Shown here: positions 33,371-44,452 of the stretch, one piece after another
Layout of the letters: the number at the start of each line of letters is the position of its first letter
Position numbering within the stretch: position 1 is the stretch's first letter
From: Xanthostigma xanthostigma
Taxonomy: Eukaryota; Arthropoda; Insecta; Raphidioptera; Raphidiidae
NCBI GenBank assembly: GCA_963575645.1
Contig: OY754467.1
Span: forward strand, 37,631,108 to 37,695,107
Reading direction: 5' to 3'
DNA: 64,000 nucleotides
The notes under the pieces: generated by a model
Seen by the model: only the letters and a program-made list of their open reading frames with translations
The model's database searches: none
Told to the model about the DNA's origin: nothing
Program-made: the position numbers and the translations under genes

Positions 33371-34536
33371 TAGTTAGAGGATGGTGACAGAAATGGTCAA
33401 GGAGCAGTTGGTGGCAGAAACGCTCTATTTCGTGTAGTCTGAGTCCCCCTCTACATATCCGCTTAGTGGAGTAGGGGCTAGCGCGTTGCCGTACGACGCT
33501 GGGGCACTTAAAAAAACGGCAATTTTCAAAATTCCTCTACTAAATGGCAGAAAATGACTGAAAACCATCTGGGGAGATCTAATTGCAGAAAAAAAAGACG
33601 GGTTGCACTCCGGGAATGCCGGCAGAAGTGAAAACTTGAATATTAACGTCTTACGAATTTTCGATAAGGTCACGTGTCCTGACGCGAGTTTAACATTTTT
33701 TACCCATTACAAAAAAGTGTACAAAAGTTTTAGTCTTACGAATTTTCGATCAGGTCTTACGAATTTTGTCTTACGAATTTTCAATCTGACGCGAGTTTAA
33801 CATTTTTTACCCATTACAAAAAAAGTGTACAACGCCGCTAAAGAAGTTTTCACTATAAAATATTTTCTGCCAATTTACGCCCTGCAGAGACTGTCAGTAT
33901 AATAAGTAAATATAAAATAAATAAATTTAAAAAAAGCTCGGTGAGTGAAACCGAGCTCAAACGGTTCGTTTTCTTGTAGAGAATGCCGAGGTACAGTTTT
34001 CTGGCAAAATAGACCTTGCAAAAATGCGTCATGTTCGCGGAAAGTTTAACACGGTATTCAGGTAAAGCATTGAAAAATACATATTAGATATTATCGTGTC
34101 CATCGATAATAATTAATAAGAAAAAATTCGCAGGTTTGTGGACAATAGTTGTATTTATAAATGTACGACGTTTCGTCTATAAAGACTTTTTCAAGTACAA
34201 ATTGAAAATTATTTAAAACAATAAATAAATTTTTACTTGAAAAAGTCTAAATTTATAGACGAAACGTCGTACAACTATTGTCCACAAATCTGCGAATTTT
34301 TTCTTATTAATTGACAAATACATTGACAGATTGTGATCTAGCAGTTATTTTCTGCCATTTAGTAGAGGAGTTTTGTATTTTGCCGTTTTTTTTTAAAGTG
34401 CCCCAGCGTTGCATCGCAATGCGCTAGACCCCTACTCCACCAAACGGATTTATAGGGGGGGACTCAGACTACACGAAAGAAAGCGTTTCTGCCACCAAGT
34501 GCTCCTTGATCATTTCTGTCACCATCTTGCTAACTA
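33371..34536. mobile_element. 1.17-kb foldback with 185-bp arms, enclosing a hammerhead-like inverted pair
   Basis: The ends TAGTTAGAGGATGGTGACAG and GTCACCATCTTGCTAACTA start arms 33371-33558 and 34345-34536, which share GGTGGCAGAAACGC and GTAGTCTGAGTCCCC on one arm against their complements on the other. Inside is a direct duplication of about 65-75 bp (33696-33724 region and 33784-33832, GCGAGTTTAACATTTTTTAC). The centre holds an inverted pair (34108-34185, 34235-34315) with GACGAAACGTCGTAC. No transposase is seen. Confidence 0.75.
34108..34315. repeat. Inverted pair of decayed hammerhead-like units
   Basis: Both arms read ACTTGAAAAAGTCT, a hairpin, then AGACGAAACGTCGTAC, one on each strand. 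Stem II (GTCTA with TAGAC), GAAA and a GTC triplet are kept, and GTAC on each side can form stem I. The first core half is TTGAAAA rather than CUGANGA, so two conserved bases are changed. The outer sequence TTAATAAGAAAAAATTCGCA is complemented at the other end. Confidence 0.6.
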
Positions 34537-35013
34537 TAGTACCTATATGATGTAACGTTTTATATATATTTTTAATATAACGTTTCATGTGAACTTTTTA
34601 AGTGCAATAATAATAATTGATAAAAACACTTTTACCCATTAAAAAAAGTGTTGTCCCCTTTATCTTCTTTTCTGAAAAGTGATGTTAGAAAACAAAGTTA
34701 GGAGACAGTCAAATGTAATGAAAGCAGATGCAAGACCGATTACGGGAGGCGTATAAATACGCCGCGCGACCGATAATATTATCAAAATTGACGCGACCGG
34801 TCGAGTGTTAATAAAAGATACACATAAAAACTGTAAACACCGAAGTAAACAGTTCACAGAAATAACATTTAAAAATGGGTCAGTATGTTTTTAGATGACA
34901 CTAATTCACGTTTCATAAAACTGCCCACGAAACCACGCCCATTCAAACAGCGTACAGTGCGTGTCGTATTGTTTATACCGCTTTATTGATGACGTACTCC
35001 TGAGGAATAATTT
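34537..35013. other. No gene recognised
   Basis: A locally G+C-richer stretch, GGCGTATAAATACGCC, is a palindrome with a TATA-like core at about 34748-34764. No associated gene could be identified. Confidence 0.4.
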
Positions 35014-35017
35014 ATAT

Positions 35018-35729
35018 TGTAACAGAGAACCCCCAGCATGCGACGACAATGAATTTCGTGAGACAACAATCGGTTCGTCATTCTAACAATGACACACATA
35101 TTGTTGTAATACAACAATCGGATTTTTGTTCTAACAATGATACACAGATTGTTATGCGGCAACAATTTGCTCATTATTTTAATAATGACATACGAATTGT
35201 TGTGGGACAACAATCAGTTTGATTGTTCAAACAATAACAATATGCCTAGGTAAAAAAAGGATTTGCTGCCAAATTCCAGACAACAATGAATGCAAGAAAA
35301 AGAAAGAGCTATCCAGCGCATATATATACCACCGCGATAGCTCAGTAGACAGTCATACATTGTGCTTCATCACGAATAGTTGTGACGTAATTGACAGTCA
35401 GTACCGTGAACAGTACTGAGGTAACTGCTGAGATAAATAGTTAAATGAACTGTGTAAATAAACAGTGCGCGAAATAAATAGTGCGGAGTGGTTAATAGAC
35501 CATTGATTCCAATTATATAAATCTAGTTTAACATAAATAATATCTTGTATGTAGTCATATAGTGTTTAGTGTACGTAAATAGTGACTGTATTCTTTATTC
35601 TTTTATTTTATTAGCTAGAATTGTTGTTTTGTTTCTGTTACGTTATAGAGAAGTACTTTTAGTTGTTTTGTTAACGTTTCACTATTGTAAATAAATGTTT
35701 CCACCACGAACTAGAACAGTTTTGTTACA
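35018..35729 (+). mobile_element. Solo LTR, 712 bp, TSD ATAT
   Basis: The segment starts TGTAACAG and ends TTTTGTTACA, giving TG...CA ends with a six-base inverted repeat TGTAAC/GTTACA. ATAT flanks both sides (35014-35017, 35730-35733). A 4-bp duplication fits Ty3/Gypsy-type integration. AATAAATG near the 3' end can serve as polyadenylation signal. No internal retroviral-type genes or second LTR are adjacent, so it is a solo LTR left by recombination. A minisatellite occupies its 5' part. Confidence 0.7.
35060..35215. repeat. Minisatellite in the LTR, about 50-bp period, three copies and a part
   Basis: Units are marked by ACAACAATCGG, then TTCTAACAATGACACACAT (or variants) and ATTGTTGTAAT. 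Starts lie near 35062, 35112, 35160 and 35208. Each unit has ACAATxx and xATTGT, so it is partly self-complementary. Such arrays in an LTR U3 region can act as enhancers, but nothing here proves that. Confidence 0.7.
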
Positions 35730-35984
35730 ATATTAATTGGAAATGGTAAAATCATTTATCAAAAACACAAAATCTAAAAAGAAAATTGCTTATTTTTAAA
35801 CTACGTTTCGTTCAGCTTGATTTCAAACACTCTTCTGGGACAGCCAAAAATACAAACTGAAGTTGGGGGAAGGTGGTTGAACATTTGGTGTTTCTAATTT
35901 ACAAATACATACAATCGTAGCGAAACTTCCGTCGTTTTGTTGCGACTTATTTTGGATGATGTCTTGACGAGAAAATTTTCAGAA

Positions 35985-36457
35985 TTCGCTGCAGACGAGG
36001 CTCGCTAGATTCCTTGCTAGTTTTGACTGCTAGGTTTCAAGCGTGCTGTGTGGGGCTAGTTTTCGTGATGTCTTTTACGCGTTCGCTTCGGAAGGTGCGC
36101 GTTTTGAAACTGGCTTTGTAGACGGCTTTGATGCGCGCGCAGTAATGATTCGAATGTCAACAAAAGTGAATGTTTATTATCTCTGAACAGAACACACACT
36201 ATAACGCCATGCCTGTTTGTGGTCGTTTTCTTAAGTCGCCCACGCGATAAGATACTGTATTCTGACTGGTTCTTGCTCTAAACTAGCAGAGAAACTAGCA
36301 CGAAAAATAGTCCCGGTTTTAATTTTGTAATCCAACTTGTAAACATGCACGAGAGCCTGCATTGACATCATTTTCGGCCTCGTAGCCAACGCGGTAGCCA
36401 GCGCAAGTCCCTGAAACGATTCTTGCGGCAAAACAAGCCTCGTGTTCAGCGGGGCTT
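35985..36457 (-). mobile_element. PIF-like MITE family P, copy 2
   Basis: The copy matches the other family members with CGCTAGATTCCTTGCTAG at one end and GCCTCGTGTTCAGCGGGGCT at the other, and GATGCGCGCGCAGT in the interior. It is more diverged than the 42- and 44-kb copies. Confidence 0.7.
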
Positions 36458-36708
36458 TAAGTTAATGGTACGGCTGAGGTAATATACATTTTATAGATGC
36501 AGAATTATAGCAGTTCTCTATTTTATCTGCAATTTTAATCGGTGTTTCGTCCTTTTACCGCCTATCTTAAACCAGAGATTACGTCATATTTTAGATTACA
36601 CTGTAGCTGTTCCGTCGGCTGGAGATTTCGAAGGTACCTACTAGCTTATATGTGAAGTTCGTCTTACTCACTTTCATACTCGAGCTCTTTGTAAGACCGT
36701 ATAATCTA

Positions 36709-37327
36709 AGATCCGGTATTAGAAATATATACCCTCATCTGTTATTTGATGATGACAAAGATTATATGTTAGATACATTGATAAATCGCTCATGGGTTGC
36801 CTAGCTAAATCGCGTACCGATGCTGTTAAATTAAATAAATTCTAATTAACTTTTTTGGGTCAACTTCCCCTATTTGTGAATAAACTGAAGTACACAGAAT
36901 ACAACTATTTACAAGGTATGTTTATGTGGATGATCTATAATTATGTCTAGGATCTGTTACCACTGTACTCGGTTACACTGTCTGCACTGTTCGCGCTGCC
37001 TTATAACTCTCTAGCCTTGTTTTTCGATACTTCCAGAACTTTCGATTGATTCCAGTGGCGTTCATGGGCTGCGGGGAAAGTAGGCAACCTGTAATTTCTC
37101 AATTCCTTGTGTCATATTTTCTCATTTTAGGCTCGATTTTTATGATTAACAAATCGGGGAAGTTGATTCAAAAAAGTTAATAAGAATTTATTTAATTTAA
37201 CAGCATCGGCACGCGATTTAGCTATAGGCAACCCATGTGCGATTTATCAATGTATATATTATCTAACATATAATATTTGTCATCATCAAATAACAGATGA
37301 GGGTACATATTTATGATACCGGATCTC
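36709..37327. mobile_element. Foldback element family F, copy 2
   Basis: Arms run from GATCCGGTATTAGAAATAT, ACCCTCATCTGTTATTTG at the left to CAAATAACAGATGAGGGTAC, GATACCGGATCTCGC at the right. Arms are about 190-200 bp around a roughly 250-bp centre. The same family lies at 23429-23903. No coding capacity or confident target duplication. Confidence 0.75.
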
Positions 37328-37619
37328 GCACTAGTACTAACATACAGAAGTCGTACTTATTATCCCGAAATTCCAACCCGTTCCTTAGGGAAAAAGAAAC
37401 TTGTTCACGCGAGAACGCAAGAGCTCGTAAGTAAATACATACCGGAAGTCCACGCGAAAACTTTTTAAGCGTTTCATTGTTTTCCATTTTGAGTTAGAAA
37501 TTGGAAACTTTGGTGGATTGGATAACCGATCGGGGGACACAATATGATAGAAGTGTCGATTTGATTACGCCGTCCCCAACCGGGACCTCAGCACACACAA
37601 CTTTTTTATATTTAAAGTA
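37328..37619. other. No gene recognised
   Basis: A segment near 37389-37426 has acceptor- and donor-like signals (CCGTTCCTTAG, GTAAGTAAAT) but is open in all frames and too short to judge. Confidence 0.35.
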
Positions 37620-37627
37620 GCACACTG

Positions 37628-38744
37628 CAGTGGCGGTGCCTCTATGAGCGCTGAAATCTTAGATAATTCAGATTTTAGAATGAATTATATTTTCCTTATT
37701 TAACGAATTGTTAAGAAATAGTGTAACGCTAAAGGTGGCACTTCACATGGCTATTTGTGTTCGCTATTGGGTGTTTGTTGTATTTGGCAAAATATATGAC
37801 GTTCAAGACAAACATGCAAATAGAGGCAAATACGACCATCCACACATAGTAGTCAAATAGTAAACACACAAACATTTGGCAGCAGAACGGAAGGTTCAAA
37901 ATTCCAGGCATTTTAGCACTGTTTCATTGTCCCAATTCATTTTCAATAGTAATTGTTCCAGTTCTCGCTCACAGCACAGACACAAAAATACTGCACGTCC
38001 GTACAGGTTCACGGCGCGTGCGCTTCTGAATATGGCCATTGTGTGGACGGTTTATTTGCGTATTTGCTTATTTGACTCCTTTGATGTGCCTCGAAAAACC
38101 GACAAGCGCACGGTAACCCGTATTTGTTATTGGTCTTATTTGTCAAATAGGCAAATAAGGCCAACACTTTGTCAAATAGACTGTCCACACTTGGTAATTG
38201 TTTGCCAAATATGCTAACTACACAAATACAAATAGCCATGTGAAGTGCAGCCGGCATAAAGTTTCTGGCAGACCACAAATATCGTGTGTGTTGTGTTCAG
38301 GCGCTGTTCTGCGCTCCGAAGCAGCACATGAAACGTCATCATCAGATATCCCCGGTGTATACCGTGCAACTCATGACCCACAAGTTATTGGCTTTGAGCT
38401 GTATTTACCGTCAGTACATTAGTACAAAATATAAGCATCTATCACTGTCATATATGCTAATTGTTCACTAAGTCTATCTCATTCAGTCAATACGTTTGAT
38501 GGCTTTGACTGGGCGGAACGTGTGTCATACACACACGTACGTGATACACGAAACACGGTTTATGGGTGTAGTGACTAGTGTTACAGTGTAGTTTGTTTGA
38601 AAAGAAAATAATATTTAAAACATCATAAACAAGGATGTGATTTATAATTTAATTATCCTCCTCTCATTCCTAGTCCGTGTTATAGGAACTACCTTTGGTT
38701 GACCCTACAAAACACCCATTAAAAATATTCACGCGCCGCCACTG
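37628..38744. mobile_element. hAT element, 1117 bp, near-exact 8-bp TSD, carrying a PIF MITE
   Basis: The left end CAGTGGCGGTGCCTC and right end GCGCCGCCACTG share the CAGTGGCGG terminus. Flanks are GCACACTG (37620-37627) and GCCCACTG (38745-38752), identical at seven of eight positions. No transposase is recognised. A separate 524-bp element with its own TAA duplication is nested near the left end. Confidence 0.7.
37733..38256. mobile_element. PIF/Harbinger-like MITE, TSD TAA
   Basis: TAA at 37730-37732 and 38257-38259 flanks inverted ends: GGCACTTCACATGGCTATTT and AAATAGCCATGTGAAGTGC. The 3-bp TWA duplication is typical of PIF/Harbinger. The interior holds several AAATAxGCAAATA-type units. 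Open frames inside do not match a transposase. Confidence 0.72.
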
Positions 38745-38752
38745 GCCCACTG

Positions 38753-39162
38753 TATTTTGGATACAGGAATCTTTTGAATTTAGCATTTTCAAAACTTGTC
38801 GAGCGATACTGTAATATTGATGCCTTTTTCAACTGGCCATAGTTGGATCGTTGTTTATCAGAGATGCCTGCTGTAAGCTTGCAAGTACAAACAATCGGGC
38901 CATAAGTCATATACATATAGATAGGAGCTTAATGACCCTTTAATACACCGAGTGAGCGTTGACTGCGGCTTCACAGGTTCAGGCGACACATCGCCATATT
39001 GCTGTAGGTACTCACACAGCATATAGATAGGGGTACAATGTGAGGTTATGTCATATATATCACATGCGCCGGCTGCACAAATGACAAAACCATCGATCGT
39101 CTGGTAAGGTACTACCTAACGCATCAGGGTTGAGTGAATTTCCGTGCTATATATCTGAAAAC
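38753..39162. other. No gene recognised
   Basis: Mixed-composition interval without supported features. Confidence 0.4.
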
Positions 39163-39680
39163 CAGTGGCGGTTCCGCTAAGAGCTCTGTAGAGCAACCAA
39201 AATTCTGATTTTTTTTTTAATCAAAAAAATTTTGAAATTTTCAAAATTGAATTAATCAAAACTTACCTATATTTTTTTTGGCTCAAATTTTTTGTAGACT
39301 ACCTCTTATCTGTTTTTAAAAGACCCTGAAATTTTCAAAGAGGTATTTTCCTTTTTTTCGTAGATATGAATTTTTGAATTTTGAAAGAAAAACATTTTTT
39401 TTAAACCAATTTTTTTTTATATACCTATATATATAAACGAATATTTATTTTCATAATTTTGAGCAATAAGTATCTAATTTAATTTTTTTTCCAAATCCAA
39501 AAATTCATATCTTCGAAGAAATGAAAAACATCTCTGAAAATTTCAAGGTCTTTTAAAAAGAGAGATAGTCTACAAAAACATTTGAGCCGAAAAAATTTAA
39601 GTTTTTAATTCATTCAATTTTAAAAATTTTGCAATTTTTTGATTTTTCAAAATTTTTTCAGATACCTAGGTACTTATATT
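39163..39680. repeat. Foldback region beginning with a hAT-type end
   Basis: CAGTGGCGGTTCCGC at 39163 looks like a hAT terminus, but the opposite end was not found. Behind it arms 39205-39385 and 39490-39665 are complementary, for example AGTAGTCTAC-type pairing of TTTTTTGTAGACTACCTCTT with AAGAGAGATAGTCTACAAAA, and TTCGTAGATATGAATTTTTG with CAAAAATTCATATCTTCGAA. Confidence 0.6.
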
Positions 39681-40194
39681 TTTTTGTAGCCCTAAATATT
39701 TATCCTCAAATTTCATCCAAATCAAAAGGGGTCGACACCATTGGTCGATTTGACATGTAATGACCCATCTAGATACCTACTTTTTTTAAGTATCGTTTGC
39801 AGTTCTGCCCCCACTCTACCCCAGCGTCTAGACCTGTCTATACGACAATGGTCATGAATACCCACATGTACTCGGTTTGCACGTATATCTCTTCAATGCA
39901 ATTGCGGAGGTCAGAATCATAAAACCTAAGTGAAGAGAGTGATATCTACGCACCCCATATTATGACTCCACCAGCACGTTTATATTTTTTTGATAGTCCG
40001 CAAATGATGAGCGAAGTGTTGCGTGAAATTGATACTTTTTTCAGATAAAAACTCGCTGCGAAATATTGAAACGTGTGATGGTGGTGGTGGAGGAAAATGA
40101 ATGAGGCGCTATTTATTTACTTCCCGCAAAAAAACTTAAACGGTTAGTCGTCTATCCAAGCTCTGAAATTTAACTTGAAGTTAAACCTCATGTT
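39681..40194. other. No gene recognised
   Basis: Mixed-composition interval, nothing supportable. Confidence 0.4.
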
Positions 40195-40695
40195 GTTATT
40201 ACTACGTATAGGATGTATCAGAATAGTTGGAAATAATTTAATAAAAAAATCCAGTCAATTGGGCGACGGGGCCATTCCAACTAATTCCAAATATTGACAT
40301 TTGATATAATAATAATAATAATAATAATTACCTACGATAATAATAATAATAACAAAACTTTCTTGAAAAAATAAAGATTAATAAACCGTTATGAAAAGTA
40401 TACCATAATTATGTTAAAAACAACGTTATAGCATATATCTCTTTTGCGTCTGCGCCGATTTTCTCTAAAAAATAGAGCACTTCATATTTGCGTATCAAAT
40501 ATCCTCCTAAAATTTGGTTTCAATCCGTTCATCCGTTTGACCTGTATCGTGTTCACAGACAGACGCACAGATTTTTTCCAAAAATAAGTTTTTTGGATTC
40601 GGGGGACATCAAAACGAAAAAATATTGTACAATTTTGAAATGTGAATTTTGACCTAAACTACTATCATTCCACATTTATCATGTTGGAATGGTAA
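40195..40695 (+). repeat. Dispersed repeat family 1, copy c
   Basis: The copy includes CAATTGGGCGACGGGGCCAT, then an AAT-rich expansion replacing several hundred bases, and the end through TTGACCTAAACTACTATCATT. It shares with copy d the upstream text TAGGATGTATCAGAATAGTT, so the family unit is longer than the shortest copies suggest. Confidence 0.72.
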
Positions 40696-40968
40696 AAGTT
40701 TGTTAAAATCAATGTAGGTGCAGACACGTTCTCCCACCACCAACACCTAAACCTTCACCACACTTTGTTCTTTCTATGTTCTCAACTTGTTATTTTAAAT
40801 ATCTTGGCCCACATATTAGTATATTGCAGTATTGTTATCCGAACTACATATAAAACTACAAAGTTTGAGATTTATAGAAAAATTAAATATAAACGTATAA
40901 CATCATAAACTACCAAACATGATCTAAGTTATAGACTTAGCTTGTACTGTAAATCAACCATATGAATG

Positions 40969-41362
40969 CTATCTATATATATGTCACGATGTTCATCCGC
41001 GCTAATCTCCAAAACTACTGAACTGATTTTAACGAAATTTTGTAAATGTGTCTTGCTTGGTCTAACTATAGGATAGTTTTTAATTTTTTTATTGCAAGCG
41101 ACGGAGAAAGTGACTATCCCTATATATAAAGAACAGCTATATCGTGTCACGATAAAATTTGCTCAAAGCTATTAGTTCAGAAGCAAACAAGAAAAACTGT
41201 TTTAGTATCAAGTAGCGACATCTGATAGAATTCGTTAAAAGCTATTAGTTCGGAAGCAAATCTGGTAGAATTTGCTCATAGCTATATTAGTTCAGACGCC
41301 GGGCCGCAAACGAAACACATTTTGCAGAATTAAGTATATCTATCGCACTCGGATGAAACCGG
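40969..41362 (+). mobile_element. Non-autonomous Helitron H1, copy 4
   Basis: The copy starts ATCTATATATATGTCACGAT and runs to CGCACTCGGATGAAACCGGG, where the 3' hairpin begins; the ACGGACCGCTAG end is missing. Internal CAAGTAGCGACATCTGATAG and AAAGCTATTAG units are present. A short segment (GCAAGCGACGGAGAAAGTG) at about 41093 replaces family sequence. Confidence 0.68.
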
Positions 41363-41414
41363 GTATATAAATATAAAAATGAAAATTTTCTAAGAGTTTA
41401 ATTTTTTTTTACAG

Positions 41415-41457
41415 ATTTCAAAATCGATCGGCTTGTTCGCGCCCGTCTTTTGAATTG
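41415..41457 (+). CDS. Candidate microexon, 43 bp (speculative)
   Basis: The strong acceptor AATTTTTTTTTACAG ends at 41414 and the strong donor GTGAGTAAAT starts at 41458. One frame is open through (FQNRSACSRPSFEL); another reads ISKSIGLFAPVF then stop. The G+C-rich codons (GCGCCCGTC) stand out from the flanks. It lies directly after a Helitron copy. Evidence is splice signals only. Confidence 0.25.
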
Positions 41458-41974
41458 GTGAGTAAATTTTACGATTTTCAACTATATTTTAGCGTCACTT
41501 AGTCGAGTATTCTAAAGTGCTGATACATTAAAGTGTAGGTATACATAGGTGTGTCAAACAAGATCGTCTAAATGAGATTGTGAACGTGAAACTTCACGTC
41601 GAGGTATAAATATCAATCTGAGTTTTTGATAAATATCTCGCTGTTCAAAATAAAATGACTTGGTTTAAATTATTACAGTCCCGTCGATTGCCGCGTCGTA
41701 TTTTTCTCATCATTAGAACATGAAATGCCGTAGAAAATAACAAAACGTAAATTATTCCGAATCGCATTTAAAAATCGATACATTTATCTGTCTAGTCTAT
41801 TTACTTTAACAACATTTTTTGTCGACATATTTTTTTGTGTAAATCATAAGTAGGTACTTTGACACAAATTCTATCTTAAAATTATTTGATCTTGCCCGTC
41901 ACGCTGTGTGAGCTGTGCACTGCGTGTGCGACTATAGTATACCTGACACGCTCACCGCTTGTATACACATTGCG
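41458..41974. other. No gene recognised
   Basis: A+T-rich interval, nothing supportable. Confidence 0.4.
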
Positions 41975-41977
41975 TTA

Positions 41978-42395
41978 AGGCCGCTGCACACGAGGCTGGG
42001 AACACTGCTAGAAACACTGCTTGGACTTCTGTTGTACGAGGCTGGAAATGACGTCACTGCGGGCTCATCTGCTAGCTCACAAGATAGATTTTAAAATTAT
42101 AACAGGGGCTATTTGTCTTGCTAGGTCCTCTGCTTGCTCTGAGCAAAAACCAATCAGGAAGCAGTGTCTTGTCACGTAAGTGACATGAACAAACGTCTAC
42201 AAACCAACATGGGTCATTCTGCTCAGAGTCAGACAACAGACACGTTTTGCTCTGTGTTTATATTGGAATTGTCACTGCGCGCGCATCAGATCTATTCACA
42301 AAACAAGCTTGAAAAGACGTCTCGTGTGAAGCGAGTAGCAAGGAAACCAGCGCTAGAAAACTAGTAGTCAAATTTAGCAAGGAATCTAGCGGCCT
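41978..42395 (+). mobile_element. PIF-like MITE family P, copy 3, TSD TTA
   Basis: The ends AGGCCGCTGCACACGAGG and CTAGCGGCCT are flanked by TTA at 41975-41977 and 42396-42398. The interior has CTCACAAGATAGATTTTAAA and GTCTTGTCACGTAAGTGACA. The duplication identifies the family as PIF/Harbinger-like. A 66-codon open frame inside is not conserved in the other copies. Confidence 0.78.
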
Positions 42396-42834
42396 TTAGC
42401 TACAGGGCTATATTTAGTCACTAGAATTTCGTTAGTTGACGGGGCGAAATTTAGTTACTAGAATTTTGCCTAAATGTATGTTTTACATCTTCCAGGCGTA
42501 TCACAACGGTTCCCATTTTTTATGTGTTCAAAATTTTTTTCAACCAAAACATTTGTTATCGCAAAACTGAAAGACTGTAATCAAACTGTATTTATTAATA
42601 AATGTACAATTTGGACTGAGTAGAATTCTTTACCGTGTCGTGTTTATGAATCTTAACGACTTTGAACACAATAAAACAAGTATGAATTCTAGTGTATGAT
42701 GAATTTACGCGAAATTCAAATTCAAAATTACAGCGTTCAACGCAGCTGAATAAAAGTTGGTATATTGACGATGTGACCCAGTGCCCTCTGACCTCTGCTG
42801 GCAGCCAAGCAGGGCTCTTCTATCGTCGTACATA

Positions 42835-43625
42835 AAGCAGAGAGTGGCACGCAAACTTCATGTTGTTATAACTAGGTATAGGATGTATCAGAATAGTTGG
42901 AAATATTTTAATAAAAAAATCCAACTAATTGGGCGAAAAACCATTCCAACTTCAAAAATATTATCATTTGATATAGTTTAATAAAGAAAAAACATTTTCT
43001 GGTATTGCATGAGGTGACGCGGGTAATGGCTAGTATTCAATATGATATTTTTCAAGTAAATAAAATTGTCGACCAATTTTTCTCAGACCATACGATATAT
43101 TGACGCTAATTAAAGATTTGAATCAATATGATATTTGCTATTAGTTGCCATGGTTACCTACATAATATGATCCACGTCATGTGAAAATTGATCAAAGCAG
43201 GCTTAACTCGTTTATTTCTGATAGATCTATAAAACAAAAGAACTATTTTATTTTCAAATATTTCCGAAACTATAAAGTTTATAAAAAAATCTTTTTTACA
43301 AAATTTTCTCGAAAAAATAAATTGAATAATAAACCGTTATGAAAAGTATACCATTATTATATAAAAAACAACGCTATAGCATATATCTCTTTTGCGCTTG
43401 CGCTGATTTTCACCAAAAACATGAGTAGGGCTCTTTATATTTGCATACCAAACATTCTCCAAAAATTTGGTTCCAATCTGTTCATCCGTTTGACCTGTAT
43501 CGTGTTTGCAGACAAACAGAGGTCAGACTTTTTCCAAAAATGTTTTTTGAATTCGGGGGAACTCAAAACGAAAAAATTTTGGAATGTGAATTTTGCTCTA
43601 AATTAGTACCATTCCATTGTGACAC
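42835..43625 (+). repeat. Dispersed repeat family 1, copy d, with a 72-bp insertion
   Basis: The copy is in the same orientation as copy a, starting with the extended head TAGGATGTATCAGAATAGTT. It continues with AATTGGGCGAAAAACCATTC, then GAGGTGACGCGGGTAATGGC. It is interrupted at 43051-43122 and resumes in TTGCTATTAGTTGCCATGG. It ends near ACTAGTACC-type sequence TTAGTACCATTCCATTGTG. Confidence 0.75.
43051..43122. mobile_element. 72-bp insertion with exact 14-bp TSD
   Basis: TCAATATGATATTT occurs at 43037-43050 and 43123-43136; other family 1 copies have it once, so it is a target duplication. The insert contains TAAATAAAATTGTCGACCAA and TTAAAGATTTG. A related 97-bp insert lies at 59138-59234. 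A duplication this long points to target-primed retroposition of a very short RNA. Confidence 0.75.
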
Positions 43626-43991
43626 GAGATTCTTATATATATAAAGATAAAGATATAGAAAATATACCATAAATTCAGTATAAGCGGTTTTGCCTGTTAG
43701 CAAGAGAAATAATTTTGCAATTTTCCTCCACACAATACGAACGTGTGTATGGTTTCTTTTATTCTGGTATCTTTTATAAACAGCCTGTCTGTGAATGTAG
43801 TGCGAAGCCTCATCCATGACTCAATAACTTTTGCGCTCCGCTCGACTGCCTAATAAAATTCACAACGTCTACAGTTAAATTCCGAAATCAGCAATATTAA
43901 TTGCACAACGAATTGCAGGAAAATCTCGTTCAACAATGACCGTAATCAGAATTCAGAGTTCGGACTGTGTTAGTATTTTAGTCGAGTGTAA

Positions 43992-44452
43992 AGGCCGCTG
44001 TACACGAGGCTAGAAACGCTGCTAGATTAGAAAGGCTGTTAGAAGTTCTGCTAACCGGTAGGCTGGGTATGAACCTAGAAATGACGTCACTGTGGGCTGG
44101 CTTGCTAGCACACAAGATAGGTTTTAAAATTAGAACAGGGGTTATTTTCCCTGCTAGATCTGCTGCTAGATATGAGCAAGAACCAATCAGGAAACAGTAT
44201 CTTGTCACGGGGTCACTTGAACAAACACCCACAAACCACCATGGCGTCATTCTTCTCAGAGTCAGACCACAGACAAGTTTTGCTCTGTGTTTATATTCGA
44301 ATTGTCACTGCGCGCGCACCAGATATATCCACAAAACAAGCTTGAAAAATAGTCTCGTGTGAAGCGAGCACTTAACAACAATCAAGAAAACCAGGAGCTA
44401 GAAAACTAGTAGGCAAATCTAGCAGCGTTTCTAGCCTCGTGTGCAGCGGCCT
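43992..44452 (+). mobile_element. PIF-like MITE family P, copy 4
   Basis: The ends AGGCCGCTGTACACGAGGC and GCCTCGTGTGCAGCGGCCT are almost perfect inverted repeats over about 35 bp, including CTAGAAACGCTGCTAG. TAA lies at the left edge and TAA overlaps the right edge. This is the best-preserved member and has the family's whole interior. Open frames on both strands are incidental. Confidence 0.8.

Noticed and set aside
37876..38422. Plus- and minus-strand frames up to 113 codons
   Set aside because: They run across MITE termini and internal repeats; no homology.
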